Shown here: piece after piece, positions 33,774 through 46,300 of the stretch | Numbering within the stretch: the first letter of the stretch is position 1 | Layout of the letters: the number at the start of each line of letters is the position of its first letter | Assembly (NCBI GenBank): GCA_948144175.1 | Contig: CANXME010002486.1 | Location: 4,154,001-4,218,000, forward strand | Source of the DNA: Closterium sp. NIES-65 | Taxonomy: Eukaryota > Streptophyta > Zygnematophyceae > Desmidiales > Closteriaceae | DNA: 64,000 nucleotides | Direction: 5' to 3' | Notes under the pieces: model-generated | What the model saw: only the letters and a program-made list of their open reading frames with translations | Databases searched by the model: none | What the model was told of the DNA's origin: nothing | Position numbers and translations under genes: made by a program

Positions 33774-36700
33774 TAGGCTTGGGCATTGACCCGACCCGAC
33801 CCGACCCGACCCGTTTATGGCTACCCGAGGGTATATTCGGGTCGGGTCGGGTAGACCCGACCTCGGGTTTCCTGGGTCAAAATGTGTACCCGACCCGTTA
33901 TGTAACCCTCGGGTAGTTACAACCCGAGGTCGAGTCGGGTACACCCGAGCCCGGGTCGGGCATACCCGTTAAATTGTGTTGCTTTAAGCATTCTGGGTTA
34001 TTAAAAATCTGTTTTTGGCATTACAGGTATGTTAGCTGGTAGGCATTTGTGTATTGATGGCAATGTGACAGCTTTGTTTGCATACCCGTACTCCAGCACA
34101 AAAACAAGAATACAATGTACGTTTTAGGAGATCTGATCTGAACCTGCACGGGCCTACAGCTGTCACATCTATCATTACATATCTTTCCAATAAATTAAAA
34201 ATATATCAATCACCTCCTACGTGGTGGAATCAATCGACTAGAGTGACAAAAACCACACCCTCACCCCCACACTCACAGCAACCACGTGCCCACAGTCAAA
34301 ACCAGCCACAAGTCAGAAGCCATCACCCTCACCCTCGTAACAAAGCTCCTCGAGCACACGAGCAGCACCTGCAACATTGAGGCTCCTTCCGCTAGTGTTC
34401 TGCTCCATCCATGACTTGATTGCCATGACGGCGCGAACGCGGCCTGCAGTAAGGCGGTGGCGCTGCCACGTAATAACGTTCCTCCCCTGACTAAAGGCAC
34501 GCTCGCTAGCAGCAGAAGTGGCGGGCACAGCCAAATAGTCGCGCGCCATCTCTCTCAAAGCCTCAAAATCCTCCCTCGCCCGCCAGAAAGCCAGCGGGCA
34601 CCCACCTCTCTGCCTCGGCTCGGCTAAATAGCGGTCCACCTCATCCTGTGCCCCCCCTCCAGCAGCTGCCTCCAGAGCATCCATCTCGTCAAAGATGGAA
34701 TGCTCAAAGCCCCCTCCCCCACCGCCAGAAGCACCCGTCGTGCCCAATGTCCCACCAGTAACGCTGCTAGGCCCAGTGGCCCCCCCAGTATCGCTCGTGA
34801 CCTCTCCAGCCTGCCGGCGGCTGCTCACGCGCGCCTGGTACTCGGCCAAGCGCGCACGCACCAGCCGTATCACCGTCCCCTCATCCACATCCTGCACGCT
34901 CCTAGCACACCCCCCCACCTCTGTCACGTGCGCAGCATTGCGCGCCTCCCATTTCGGCAGCTGGAAGAAGACGGTCTTGTAGCGGGGGTCAAGAAAGGTG
35001 GCAATCACCAGCTCTTCATTCTCCCCGTACTTGTACTTCTTCAGCTTGGCGAGGGCTGCAGAGATGAGAGCCTGTCGGAGGGGAGTGACACCCTCTTTGC
35101 GAAACGAGATTTCCAGCTTGTCGAGTAGCTGGTTGTACAGCGGCACGACTGAAGCAGCCGTGGGGTACAAGGAACCCTCGGCTGCCTTCGTGATGGAGTT
35201 GAACGGCTCAAGGAACTCCTTGAGCTCGACGAGAGCGTCCCAGTGCACGTCGGTCAGCCGAAGGCCATCCAGCTGTTCGCGTAGCTGGCGGGGGGGGGGG
35301 GGCTGGTGGATGGAAAAACAGAATGGAGTAAGATTACTGTTTTATGGTCATTCTAACCCCCGAGTAGCACCCTTCACTACTGTCACAACACACCAGCCCC
35401 TAAACCAGCCCCCACTTCAGACCCATCACTACAGTCACAACACACCAGCCCGGAGTCCAGCCCCCTAACATAACCCTTCATTACAATCACAACATACTGG
35501 CCACAAAACCAGCCCCCCACCATGCCCTTTCACCACGATCACAACACGCCAAACACTCAAAGTAGCCCATCACTACTGTCACTCCACACTCACCACCACC
35601 AATACTCACGTCCGTCCTCATGAGGAGCAAGGCTAGTGCCTGCTGCAGCTCCAATGCGCGGACGATCATGTCATACGTGGACCCCCATCGTGTCGGCGAA
35701 TCGCCAATCAGACGAAGCACGGGTGCATCATCCCGCCGCTTCAAGATGCGCTGCTGCCGTGCAAAGTTCTCCGAGCGCTGGACTGACCACCCGACGTATG
35801 CACAGACCGCTCGCAGACGCTTTAGCGCCTCTTTCACCTCATCTTTCTGCAATGCCGCCTGCACTGCAATGTTCATGAAATGTGCAATGCACCTGCGCAA
35901 GCATGGCTCAAAAGCATAAGGGAGAGGAGGTTTGGCATGAACATGGTTGTAGTCGACGGGTGGCACATGGCACGGCGGCAATGGCAGATCGCCGTAGGTT
36001 CTCTAAAAGCTACGCGTCGAATGACTCACCGCACGTGCCGATCTTTGTTGAACAGGGGAAACTCAATCCTCGCCGCAGCACCCTCCGCTGGATCCCCTGC
36101 AAGCATGCGCATCGCCTTGTTGTTGTTCTCAGCGTTATCCGTCGTGACGGCAAACAGCATCTCGGTCAATCCCCACTCTGCCAGAATGCCCTCAAGGGTC
36201 TTCGCTATCAGCGACGCAGTGTGTGACCCCTCCAGCTGCACAAAGTCTAGGATGTGCTGTCGCAGCTGGAAGTCACTAGTGATCCTGTGCACGGTGACAA
36301 CCATGAAAGCAAGGTTGTTCTCACTGGTCCAGATGTCCGTACTCAGCGACAGCCGCCCCGCAAGACCCTCACCAATCAGCTCCTGCTTCAACTCTGCCCT
36401 AGCGGCATCTGCGTATGCCTGCATGTCCCGTGCCAATCGATACCGCGTACCTAGCAACCTCTCGGCCCCAGGGTTCAGCAGTTTGACGAACCGACGGAAC
36501 TGTCGGGGGATGGAATAGACAACGGCCACACGACACCTTGAAACGAGAGTGACATGGATTTCAGGGATGGTAATCGAGTGGACAGCAATGTATAGCACGA
36601 GTAAAGGATGTGCAACTCGTATGTACTGACGGTGACATGCACAATGCGATACTGCAGCCGAACAAACACTCACTGATGGCCGATCAACAAGGCGGAATGG

Positions 36701-38566
36701 CAGATCGGCGTCGGCGAACAACTCCACCAGTGCAGAGCGCAACTCGTCCTCCTGCACCCGGGGGGTGATGTATGCGGACATGCTGGCAGCACGAATCCCA
36801 CCATCCCCCCCCCCCCCCACCCCCTCCGCGGTTCCGACCATAGCCGTGGCTGGGATGTTCGGCCAGCTTGCCGCGTGTTCCCATGCTCCATCCCCATCGG
36901 GCACGACTGGGCCCTTCCCATCCCTACCGTAACCCCCAAGAGGGAATTGCAGATCTCCAGGCTTCGCCGGATCCAAGAACTGACGAACCCAAATCTGCAA
37001 GTTAGGGTAATGTTTACGTTTCACGTGCCTCCACCCTGCACTAGTGTTACCCGAACCCCAAGCAAGCAAGTCCCCACATTTACGACACGCACGGCAATCA
37101 TCGACCATATCGCCAAACATTCCCACAAGTAACCCCGGGTAGGATTTTCCAGCCAACTCCTCGACAACCGGATCCGTCGGCGTCACCTCCCTCGGACGCT
37201 TCGTCCTACGCGGCCTGCCGCCCGACGTCCCTCCGCCCCGACTGGTGCCAGCAGCTCGCACCGGCGTCCCCCCACCCCCATCGTTGCACTGTGCGCTGCC
37301 ACGTGACGGGCCTGCCTCTACTGGGGCTGAACCCTCCGCTCTACCGTCGCCACCCCCTTGTGCAGCACTACCAACCCGCCCACCTCCTCGTCCACCTCTC
37401 GAGGTACCGCCGGCGCGATTCTCACCGTGGACGGCAGTTGCTCCTTCGCTTGAACGACCCTGCACCCGGCCAGTCCGTCCCCGACCCCGACCTCGTCCCC
37501 GTGCACTCCTTCCTCCACCGCGTCCTACACTAGTTTCCCCGACCCCCTCCTGCTCCACCTGCACCTCCACCTCCACCTCGTTCTCGCCAGCCGAATCCGC
37601 TGCTGCAGCTGCCACCTCCTCCGCCGTAGGCACGTATGCACCGTCGACGTCTTCTTCAACGGGCGGTTGCCCTGAAACCATGGGTTGTAGGGGAATATTT
37701 ACCCACCCAGAGCCGTTCCCCTCAGAGATCGCCGCAGCATCCGCCCCTCCAGATCCGACGGCCGCCGGCGTAGCACTGCCGAGCATGACGCCACGGGTGC
37801 GCGTTGAAGTGTGCTTTACGGAGCGTGGTAGCGAGGCCGCTAACACCACGCCGATGCGCCTTTAGTACCACTGTAATGCGCCTAGAAGAGTAGAGCAAGC
37901 CTGGCTGGGACCTTGCGTTTAATGCTGCCTTAGGGGATGGAAATCTGGAGCAGACGTGGGGTGGCGACGCGGGACCAATTAAACACTTCAATGGGCAATG
38001 ATGTAAAATCCTTCTATTACTAGCTGTAAACGACTCTGTAGGCGATTCTTACAAAAAACGCTAAGCGACTATGAGAGCCTTTTTCGCACCAAAAGGCACC
38101 AAGCTCGAGACATTACACTTCCACTAGTAGTTGTTGCTTTGCTTGCTATTAAGTCGGGCTCTGTCCTGGGAAAACCTAATGAGTGAGTGAGTGACGAGAG
38201 AGAGTTGATTGAAAGTTGGATGGATGGATGGAATCTGGAATCTGGATAGGATCTGTTCAGTGATGTGATCTTGTCGGAACTAGGTCGACTTTTCCAGCCT
38301 GTAACCCTGTGCACAGCGCGAGGGGTTAGCGTAACCCGAGCCACCCACGGGTAAATGGCCCGAGCACGGGTCGGGTATACCCGCCCCGTCGGGTATCAAA
38401 AACCCGACCCAAAATACACGGGTCGGGTAGCGGGTATTCAAAACCCGAGGCGAGTAGTCCTACCCGACCCGTGCGGGTAGTCCAAACTTGACTAAATACT
38501 CGACCCGTCAAAATGGTCGGGTCGGGTCGGGTTACCCGACCCGACTCGGGTCAATGCCCAAGCCTA
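33774..38566 (-). mobile_element. Apparently intact hAT transposon (4793 bp)
   Basis: Terminal inverted repeats of 21 identical bp begin TAGGCTTGGGCATTGAC at both ends, and the element is flanked by a perfect 8-bp target-site duplication GTGTAGAC (33766-33773 and 38567-38574), the hAT length. Both subterminal regions are dense in CCCGACCC, CGGGTCGGG and ACCCGAGG motifs on both strands, as expected of transposase-binding clusters. The one gene inside closes into a full frame. Confidence 0.95.
34313..37786 (-). CDS. hAT transposase with BED zinc finger, 4 exons
   Basis: Exons 36674-37786, 36030-36499, 35610-35892 and 34313-35284 join in frame to 945 residues without a stop. The N-terminus is Gly/Arg-rich and disordered. 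A BED-type finger lies at about 231-259 (CRKCG...WRHVKRKH). The RNase H-like catalytic domain shows STDIWTS (D near 426) and TTDNAENN (D near 492). The C-terminus has the hAT dimerisation signature (YLAVPATSAASERAFSQ, near 870). The ATG at 37786 is the first in the open frame. Expected to bind the subterminal motifs and cut and paste the element. All motifs are intact, so activity is plausible but unproven. Confidence 0.92.
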
Positions 38567-38574
38567 GTGTAGAC

Positions 38575-40362
38575 TGATAGGAAAGATTTTCGGATTACCT
38601 TACTGCGCAACTACGTTACCACGTATATCACTGTTCACGGCCTCAACCTTTCTTCGCCCGTACATCTGACGAAGGAACGGATTAGGGGCTGCGATAAAAG
38701 CGGGACTCGGGGATGTCGCTGCCCGTGCTGACTCGCAGAAGGGAAGGGCGAGTAGAAACTGGTAAGAGCGCGTTGGTAATCATTTTGCAGAGCTGGTCCA
38801 GACAAGGGACGGTACGGCATTCATGTGTGGTGGATGTCGCCAAAAATCGTTGGCTAGTTCGTCAGGGTTTATTTGACGTCGTACGGATCGCATTGCGTCA
38901 CAAGTCGCACGGGTCCGTACATTACCGTACGCGCCCTACAGTTGGCCTCTCTCGTGGTTGCCCAAGAAACCAACACGAACATCTGTTTTCACGATATTCT
39001 CGACATAACAGCGAAATATGTTACGTCTCCAACCATTGGCGTTCGCAAGCCTTCGTGAACATGTGTGAAGGACGGCTTCAGCGATGAAGACCAGGGCTCC
39101 CATGAGACCGGATTCTCAAGTTGGGACACCATCGAAATCTGCCCACCATCACAACTTTTCCGATGCTGATGGTGTCCATGTGGGGCAGGACCCCATTTGG
39201 ACACCAAGCCTTATTTTGCCGGGCGACAGAGGTCGCCCGGTTCGCATGACAGGTGTACAGTCAAATCCACTTCGCCTCCAATAGAATCCTCCCGAAAAAT
39301 CGCACGCTGAAGGTGCAATAAAATTCGTAAACCAATCAACTAATGGCCATGTCTGACGGTCGCGCCAGTCAAGATTTTTCGACAGCAACTACCACGTAAC
39401 CAGGCTTTCCGACAGCACAACCCCACAAACCACCAATCGTGGCACGATCAATGACGTCGTACACTGACGTGCAGGCAGAGAAATGCGAACATAGCCGTTT
39501 GGGCCGAAGTCAAACCGCGTGGGCAAATAATGAAATGTGAATTAATTTTAAATTCAACATTTCAAGCCGCGTGGGAAGACTTCGGATGGTAGGAAAACTT
39601 TTGAATGCGGCATGAATCTGGAAAATCATGTGCGTTCCATTTGATTTGCGGCGGTGCTCTACTGTCTGGATTCGTCTGTGTGGTGCCGAACGTATCAACA
39701 GCCTGTGCTAGCTCCGAGTTCTCCTCCTCTTCCGCCGATTCCGTGGATTTCCAGAACCTATCACAGGCCCCGTCGTTTCGGGATTGTATGTAAATATGTG
39801 GCTCCCTTTCCTTCTTGAGAAAACTTCCGACCAATGGGGTTCAGTCGTTGAGATATAATATTTCTTCCAATCTTAGCGGCCCTCACGATGACGTACGAGT
39901 CACAACCATGTCACCCGAGTCAATTTGCCTGCCTTTGGCTGTCCTACTGTACACGTCACGCACGAGGAAGGAGTGCAAAGCAACGCCTTGGTGAATGCAC
40001 GATTCGTGTGGATGGCCTTTCCTCCCCGACCGCGGTGTCAGCCGTCTTTTCTGTGCAGAATCGGGCTGACAAAAAAATACGGCACCATGATAGCGTTTAT
40101 CTTCAGCTCCAACTAGGCGCGATCATGAGTCTACACTGTTATATTGTCGCTGTTGCTTCAGAAGTCCCACATCCAGGGCCGTTTAGTCCTAGCAAAACTC
40201 TTGTCATTGTCATTGTCCCTATCTTGCGGCCTATCAAACAGGTTCGCATTGAGACGAGGTCGTTTTAGAACGTTTAGTAGATAAATTCCTACGTTTCGCC
40301 TCTAATCTGAGCATCAGGTCGTTGAGTCAAGAACTTTTCAGTAGCAGCGCAAATCAGCAGCC
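38575..40362. other. No gene recognised
   Basis: Mixed-composition sequence between the hAT element and the inhibitor gene. Short open frames on both strands (for example minus 39562-39834) show no recognisable motif. It contains the upstream region of the inhibitor gene. Confidence 0.45.
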
Positions 40363-40963
40363 ATGACGACATTTCGACATGGCTTTCTCCTCGCGGTTCT
40401 GCTGCTGCTCGTCGTCAGTGTTCTCCCACCCACGATAAACGCCGCACGACTGATTCCGGCGCCGTCTGCTTGCAGGTGTGTTTTCAAAGTGACAACTTGT
40501 CTTTTCGCATCTCTCAAAAATCAACCCTCCGGCTCCCTTCTTCCACCAAACCCCTTCCCTCTCTCCAACCCTCCGCTCACTTTCCCTCCCCGTCCTTCCA
40601 CAAGAAATCCAATCGATTGTTCCTCTCCTCTCCCAACGTCACAGCCGGTCCCTCTCCTCTTCTATCACCTCCCGACTTCTCCCCATGGGTCCTCAAGTCG
40701 CATTCCTTATCCTTTTTCTCTTCGCCGTTTTCGTGAATGTTCGCAGCAAGCTCCGTTGGCCCGAGGTGGTGGGGATGACGGGAACCAAGGCTCGCGATTA
40801 CATTCTTGCCTCGGAGCCGCAGTGTCGCTGGGACGTGAAACTCGTCCCTGCCAACGGATACACCACTGGCGAATGTCGCCGAAACCGAATCCTAGTTTTT
40901 CTCGACAATCGTGGGCGTGTCCGGAGGGTGCCAGTAACATGCGTTAAGCCTCCACAAAGATAA
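40363..40963 (+). CDS. Secreted potato inhibitor I-type serine protease inhibitor
   Basis: Two exons (40363-40475 and 40747-40963) join in phase to 109 residues. The N-terminus is a clear signal peptide (FLLAVLLLLVVSVLPP, cleavage near residue 27). The mature part matches the potato-inhibitor-I fold: WPEVVGMTGTKARDYIL, then the binding-loop region NGYTTGECRRNR and the end strand RILVFLDNRGRVRRVP. These small proteins block subtilisin- or chymotrypsin-like proteases by a canonical loop. Four cysteines, one in the binding-loop region where many members have none, suggest disulphides. The length fits the family (mature about 70-80). Confidence 0.85.
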
Positions 40964-43346
40964 CTCCCAGTACCTCTGTTCTGAGAAGTGCCTCACTCGC
41001 AGTGAAGGCACAGTCACTGTTAGGGATGTAAGTGGCTGGTTGACGACGAGCTGAAGCCAACATTCTTAGTGGCCCAGTGAAGTGAACCCAACCATTCGCC
41101 TCATTTGTACGATGTGATTGTATGCACTCTAGTGCAGTAACGTTGTGTATGGACATTTGCCAAACATGGAGCATATCCCTGCATTAGCATTGTTATTTCA
41201 CTTTGGGATGGTGGTTTCCACGTTTGTCGCACAAATGCCATGATGTAAAATTAGCACGTAGTTCAGGGAAGCCAGCATATCATATCATGCCGTAGGGCTA
41301 CAATGACTTCGTGAAAGTAACCTTGCCCTGCCAACGCCGCCAGCGGTGCGCGTGCACATGCAGCATACAGCGGTCCAGTACAGCTGCCCCGTCAGCACAC
41401 AGCGGTCCAGTACAGCTGCCCCGTCAGCACACAGCGGTCCAGTACAGCTGTCCTGTTGCCACATACTAGGTCCACGAGAGTGTGCCCTGTGGGTTCGGGA
41501 GGGGGAAAGGGGGCGGAGGGTGAGTTGAGGAGAAAGTGGGTGGGGATGAGAGATGATTTATTCTGACAGTGTCACCTCGTGCCGCACAGTGGGCAGATGG
41601 GGTGTGAGTGGGCAGACGGGGTGTGAGTGAGAAAACGGACTGAGTCAGCAGACGGGATGCGAGTGGGCAGACGGGATGCGAGTGGGAAGACGGGGTGTGA
41701 GTGAGCAAATGGGGTGTGAGTGAGCAAATGGGGTGTGAGTGAGCAAATGGGGTGTGAGTGGACATGCTGTGGTGCGCTCAGCCATCGCAGGGCTCCTCCA
41801 TCCATGCTAACCCATCACACCCCACTGCAACGTACCGCACCACGGGTGAAGCACTGCGCAGTCACGTGCAAGAGTGGCGGCGGTGTACAGGTGGACGCAC
41901 GTGGCGCGTGGAGGAGACGAGTCCATCTGCATGCCTCGCCTCCTTCCTGCATCCTTATCCCGCATCTGCCACTCACACACGCCACTCACACACGCCACTC
42001 GCACACGCCATTCGCACCTGCTGCGCTCACCTGCTCCGTGCATTCGAGCGCAAGCCTGCATTACGCCACGTCTTGAGCAGCCGTGATGCATGTCCCCTCC
42101 CCCGCCCTATCTCTCCCCCGCCTGGTCTCCCCTGTCCGCGCACCCATCTGCAGCCGCATCGCCCGTGAGAGCGCCACTGCTGCTGCGCGCTTGTCTTAGC
42201 TTCCCGTGCCGTGGCCGCTCGCGTATTGGCTTCCCGCGCGCTCACCCGCAACCTTCCCGTCCGCTGCGCCACTACCTTTCGCTGCGTGCGCGTTCCTGAC
42301 AGCCCGACCGCGCCCCTCCCAACCGCGGCGGAGTCGTTGCGGCGGCGGACATAGCGCGGGGAAGAGCGGACCTGCAGACTAGGAGAGTTGTTGAGTGGGG
42401 GACGACCACGCGACGAAGCCGCAGCGTCGAGATCTCTCGGAGCGAGGCAGCGATGATGACGAATGACGACGATGGCTGGCAGCTCCGCCGCAATAACGGT
42501 AGTCGCTGCCGTCGCCACCGCGACGACCATGATGATAGCGACACTTGCTGGTTGAGCGCGCCACGGTACTGCAGCTGCTCGCGAGCGGCCCTGACGAGGG
42601 AATGACGAACCGCGGTGTTTTCTCGTCTCCAATTCCTTCGGGCAGTGGTTTTCCCACTGCCCCTGCCGCGCGACCGCGCCCGATTCCCGCGGTCAGTTTT
42701 CCGCGACAACTCTACCTTTAGTACACTTTCTGTGATTTCGTGGGCAGGCGCAAATTTCTTGGTTAATGTTGCACACATCATTACATCTTTGTTATTATCT
42801 GTGCGCTGTCAACCACGGCTGTCCATGCAGCGGTGGCAATGATGAAATTGGCAGGGAAATATCTTGCCGTGCACGCGTGCACAAACCTGCCTCGCGTGAC
42901 ATTCGAGAACCCTCAATGTCAGGGTTCCAGTCAATAACAGCGTGCCACCTTGGAGTTCATTTGGCGGGTTAAGCACCATTGCATCCACGCGAGCAACGGT
43001 CTGTCCTTCCATCGTCATTACTTCTCCTCGGCTTCCCCCCCGTCAACCTCTCGTGAGCACCCAGTCACCATTTCCACCATCTCGTGAGCCAAGAGTTTTG
43101 GCATCATTGATTCGCCACCATTGTTGCTCTTACTTTTGTTTCATCCAAGTCTATTAGCATAGCATACTCCTCTCCACATCTCCGGAAACCATCCTCCCCT
43201 GCTTACATTCACGTAGTTGTGGTCAGCGCACGATGACGTAGACTAGACAGTCCGCACGCAACAAGGGCCAACAAGCTATTAGTAGTCAGCTCTTCGTCGC
43301 GCGGGGAAAACGAACAAACCGAAACAGGCAGAATGCGAGCGGCATA
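40964..43346. other. No gene recognised; two short repeats
   Basis: No motif-bearing frame seen. It holds a 32-bp repeat of three units at about 41362-41455 (AGCGGTCCAGTACAGCTG core) and a repeat of about 20 bp at 41590-41760 (GGGGTGTGAGTGAGC core) whose units contain GTGAGT. By analogy with the arrays at splice donors these may mark introns of a gene I could not assemble. The stretch 42030-42660 is open on minus but unrecognised. Confidence 0.4.
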
Positions 43347-46300
43347 ATGCCCTCTCCGAGCCCTGAATTCAAGGCCCCGGTAAAATTAGAAGGCGTTCAT
43401 AAACTACCCGATCCTGAAGACATAATATCGAGGTTCGCGAAGGGAGTCAGAGTTCCAGACTGCGCGACCGATAAGCTACCTAGGTCTGTTAAGAGTGACC
43501 ATTTCCCATCCCATGAGTTAAAAAACCAAGACGGCCAGCGAGCGAGGGTTACTATCATGGATGCCTTCCACATACAGGATGGCTACGAGGTGACGACGTC
43601 AACCATCGACTTTTACCACGTGTGAGTCACGTTCTGCGTGTGCGCTATTTTACTTATTCATATCCTGTCATAGAATTCACTGAGGGAAGTTGCAATTCAT
43701 CCTGTTAACGCTAATACGGTGCAATGTGATGTGCTGTAGCATATGGAGCGGGGTGTAGAATGTTATCTGACTTGTAAGCAGGTTGGTGGGCAGCAGGGAG
43801 AGTGACGCGAAGTTGGTGGCCTGGGGACCAGCGAGGCGCGCAAGAAGTGAACCCAAGAGCCTCGAGCAACTGGGGAATCACTCTGGCCAATACCAAGCTG
43901 GAGCGGCCCGAACTCAACCAGAACTCTGAGACATTGGCGACTTGGCTGAGGGTAGATTTATAGCCTAGAGAAACATCACTCGATTAGTTCTCTCGTTTGT
44001 TTACTCTCTATAGTGGATTAAGTTGCTGATCTAAGCTTTCTAAGCCAGGTGACAAGGCCACTCGGAGTAGCCAAGTGTGGGGGACGGATTCCTCACAAAC
44101 GAGAGAATAAACGTGCAGTATGGACTGCCACGAGCATCGATGGGCTAGGACCTACAGTCGACGGGGTCCTGGAGTGCAGCGGAGGATGCGCTCACGAGAG
44201 CGCGGGAGATCGCCAGTACGCTCGCCGCGTACGGAAGCATACCGCGCGGATCGGGTAATGCTTGAAAGGAATCGGCGCGCGGAAGGTGAGCCTGGACATT
44301 TTGCGGAGTCAGTTCCCAGGTCACTAACAACGCGAAGCGATCCTTGGAATCTGCCGAGTCGCAGCGAGGGCGTCCAGCGCCTCGAGGAGGTTGATGTGCG
44401 CGACCAGTTAGAGTCGTCAAGCGAGGACGACGGGGTCGACGATGACGATGTCCCAATTGCGCGGGACGGCGTGAAGGAACCTGAAAAGGGAGAGGCCGCG
44501 GATGCGGAGGAGCATGAGGACGGAGAAACGGGCCAGAAGGGAGAAGGGACGGAGCGCGACGCGACGGATCCAGTACGTGAGAACGGAGAGGAGCGTCGCG
44601 CGCGCGCGGAAGCAGATCGCTTTTCAGTCGGACGCGGTGAAGGTGTCCGCCATCAGCGCGAGCAGGCAGGGGCGTACTGTTCGCCTGAGCCGCGTGAAAG
44701 GTACGGGAGGAGGGGACTGTGAAAGTTTAGAAGAAAGAAGAGAGCGTTGAACTAGCAAGAATGGGGATACAAATAGCAAACCCTAGAAGGGTTGTACTCG
44801 CTATAGAGCACCCCACTACAGGCTAGAGCATAACATTCTGACACACCCCCATAGCCAAAGTGGGGTGTAATCAGCAGAGCAAGCAAAGCAGAACAAGCTC
44901 AGGGTGGATCACAATGTCACCACACATTCTGAGCACAAGTTCAAGAAGCAACAGTTTAAAGTTAACAATTATGAGCAAAGCTAGAGGTAGTCACAACGGG
45001 CAAGTGAGGAGGAGGAGAGAGAGTGAGAGGAGAGGAGATAGGAGGCGTCGGATGAAGCTGCAGACACACGGGCAACAGGAGGCAGACTGGCACAGCGGCT
45101 ACCGGACGAAGTCCCCGGAATACAGGAGTAACAGGCCCCGCGGCTAAAGTAGCGGCAGACGAGCAACGGACCCACGGGCGGCTGGCACAGCTGGCTACGA
45201 CTGGGCTACCGGACGAAGTCCCCGGAATACAGGTGCTGCTGGCGACACGACGGCAACCTCCATACAGCTTCCCCAAACGATCCCACTCCCCCTGACACAC
45301 ACCCGCTGCTACACCCCTAGCTCCACTCTCACCCCACCCCCTAGCACCACTCCGTCGAATCCCACACACCCACCCCCCTCAGCGGCAGCTGCAGCAGTGG
45401 GAGACAGAGGAGGAGGAGGAGCAGGGGAGACCACACACCCGCCACCCCCCACTCGCCACCCCCAAACCCGAACACAGGGCAGGGCGGGATGGCGGGTAGG
45501 GAGGTTACGGGGGGGGGGGGGGCGAAGCGCGGCCTCCCTGGGCGCCAAAGTAGGCGGCAGAAGGGGCGACGCTCGCCCCCGCCCCCACGCCGCCCCTCCC
45601 GTCGCCCGCGGCCCCCGAAGGAGCCGCGACGGGCGACGGGAAAAGGGGGGGGGGGGGGGGGGGGCAGCGCACGTGCCGGCGACGGGTCGGGGCAGCTGCG
45701 CGGGGCCGGGACGAGCGGCGCACGGGCGGCGACGGGCCGGGACAGCGGCGTGGGGCCGGGACGGGCGGCGCACGGGCGGCGTGGGGCCGGGACGGGCACC
45801 GCACGGGCGGCGACGGGCCTGGACAGCGGCGCGGGGCCGGGACGGGCGGCGCACGGGCGGCGACGGGCCGGGGCAGCTGCGCGGGGCCGGGACGGGCGGC
45901 GCACGGGCGGCGTGGGGCCGGGACGGGAGGCGCACGGGCGTCGACGGGCCGGGGCAGCGGCGCGGGGCCGGCGCGCGGGTCCCCGTCGCCCGTCGCAGCG
46001 CCTCCCGAGGGCGACGCGCCGAGCGACGAGGAAGAAGCCCGCCGCGCCTCGGGGGCGCACGGCGGGCAGAAAACCGCCGCGCACAGCGGGCAGAGAACAG
46101 CCGCGCGCCTCGGGGCGCACGGCGGGCAGAAAACCGCCGCGCGCCTCGGGGCGCACGGCGGGAAGAAAAAAAAAGAAAACTGCCGCACGCCACGGGGCGT
46201 GCGGCACAGAGAGTAGCAGTAGCAGTTGCAGCGGAAGCAACGAGGTGGTGGGCCCACCCACAGGATCGATCCAAGAGGATCGACCTGCTCTGATACCATG

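Noticed and set aside
42027-42800. Minus-strand 201-codon frame as a membrane protein
   Set aside because: It starts without a convincing ATG context, has Arg/Ala-rich composition typical of GC-rich shadow frames, and no motif or splice partner could be found.
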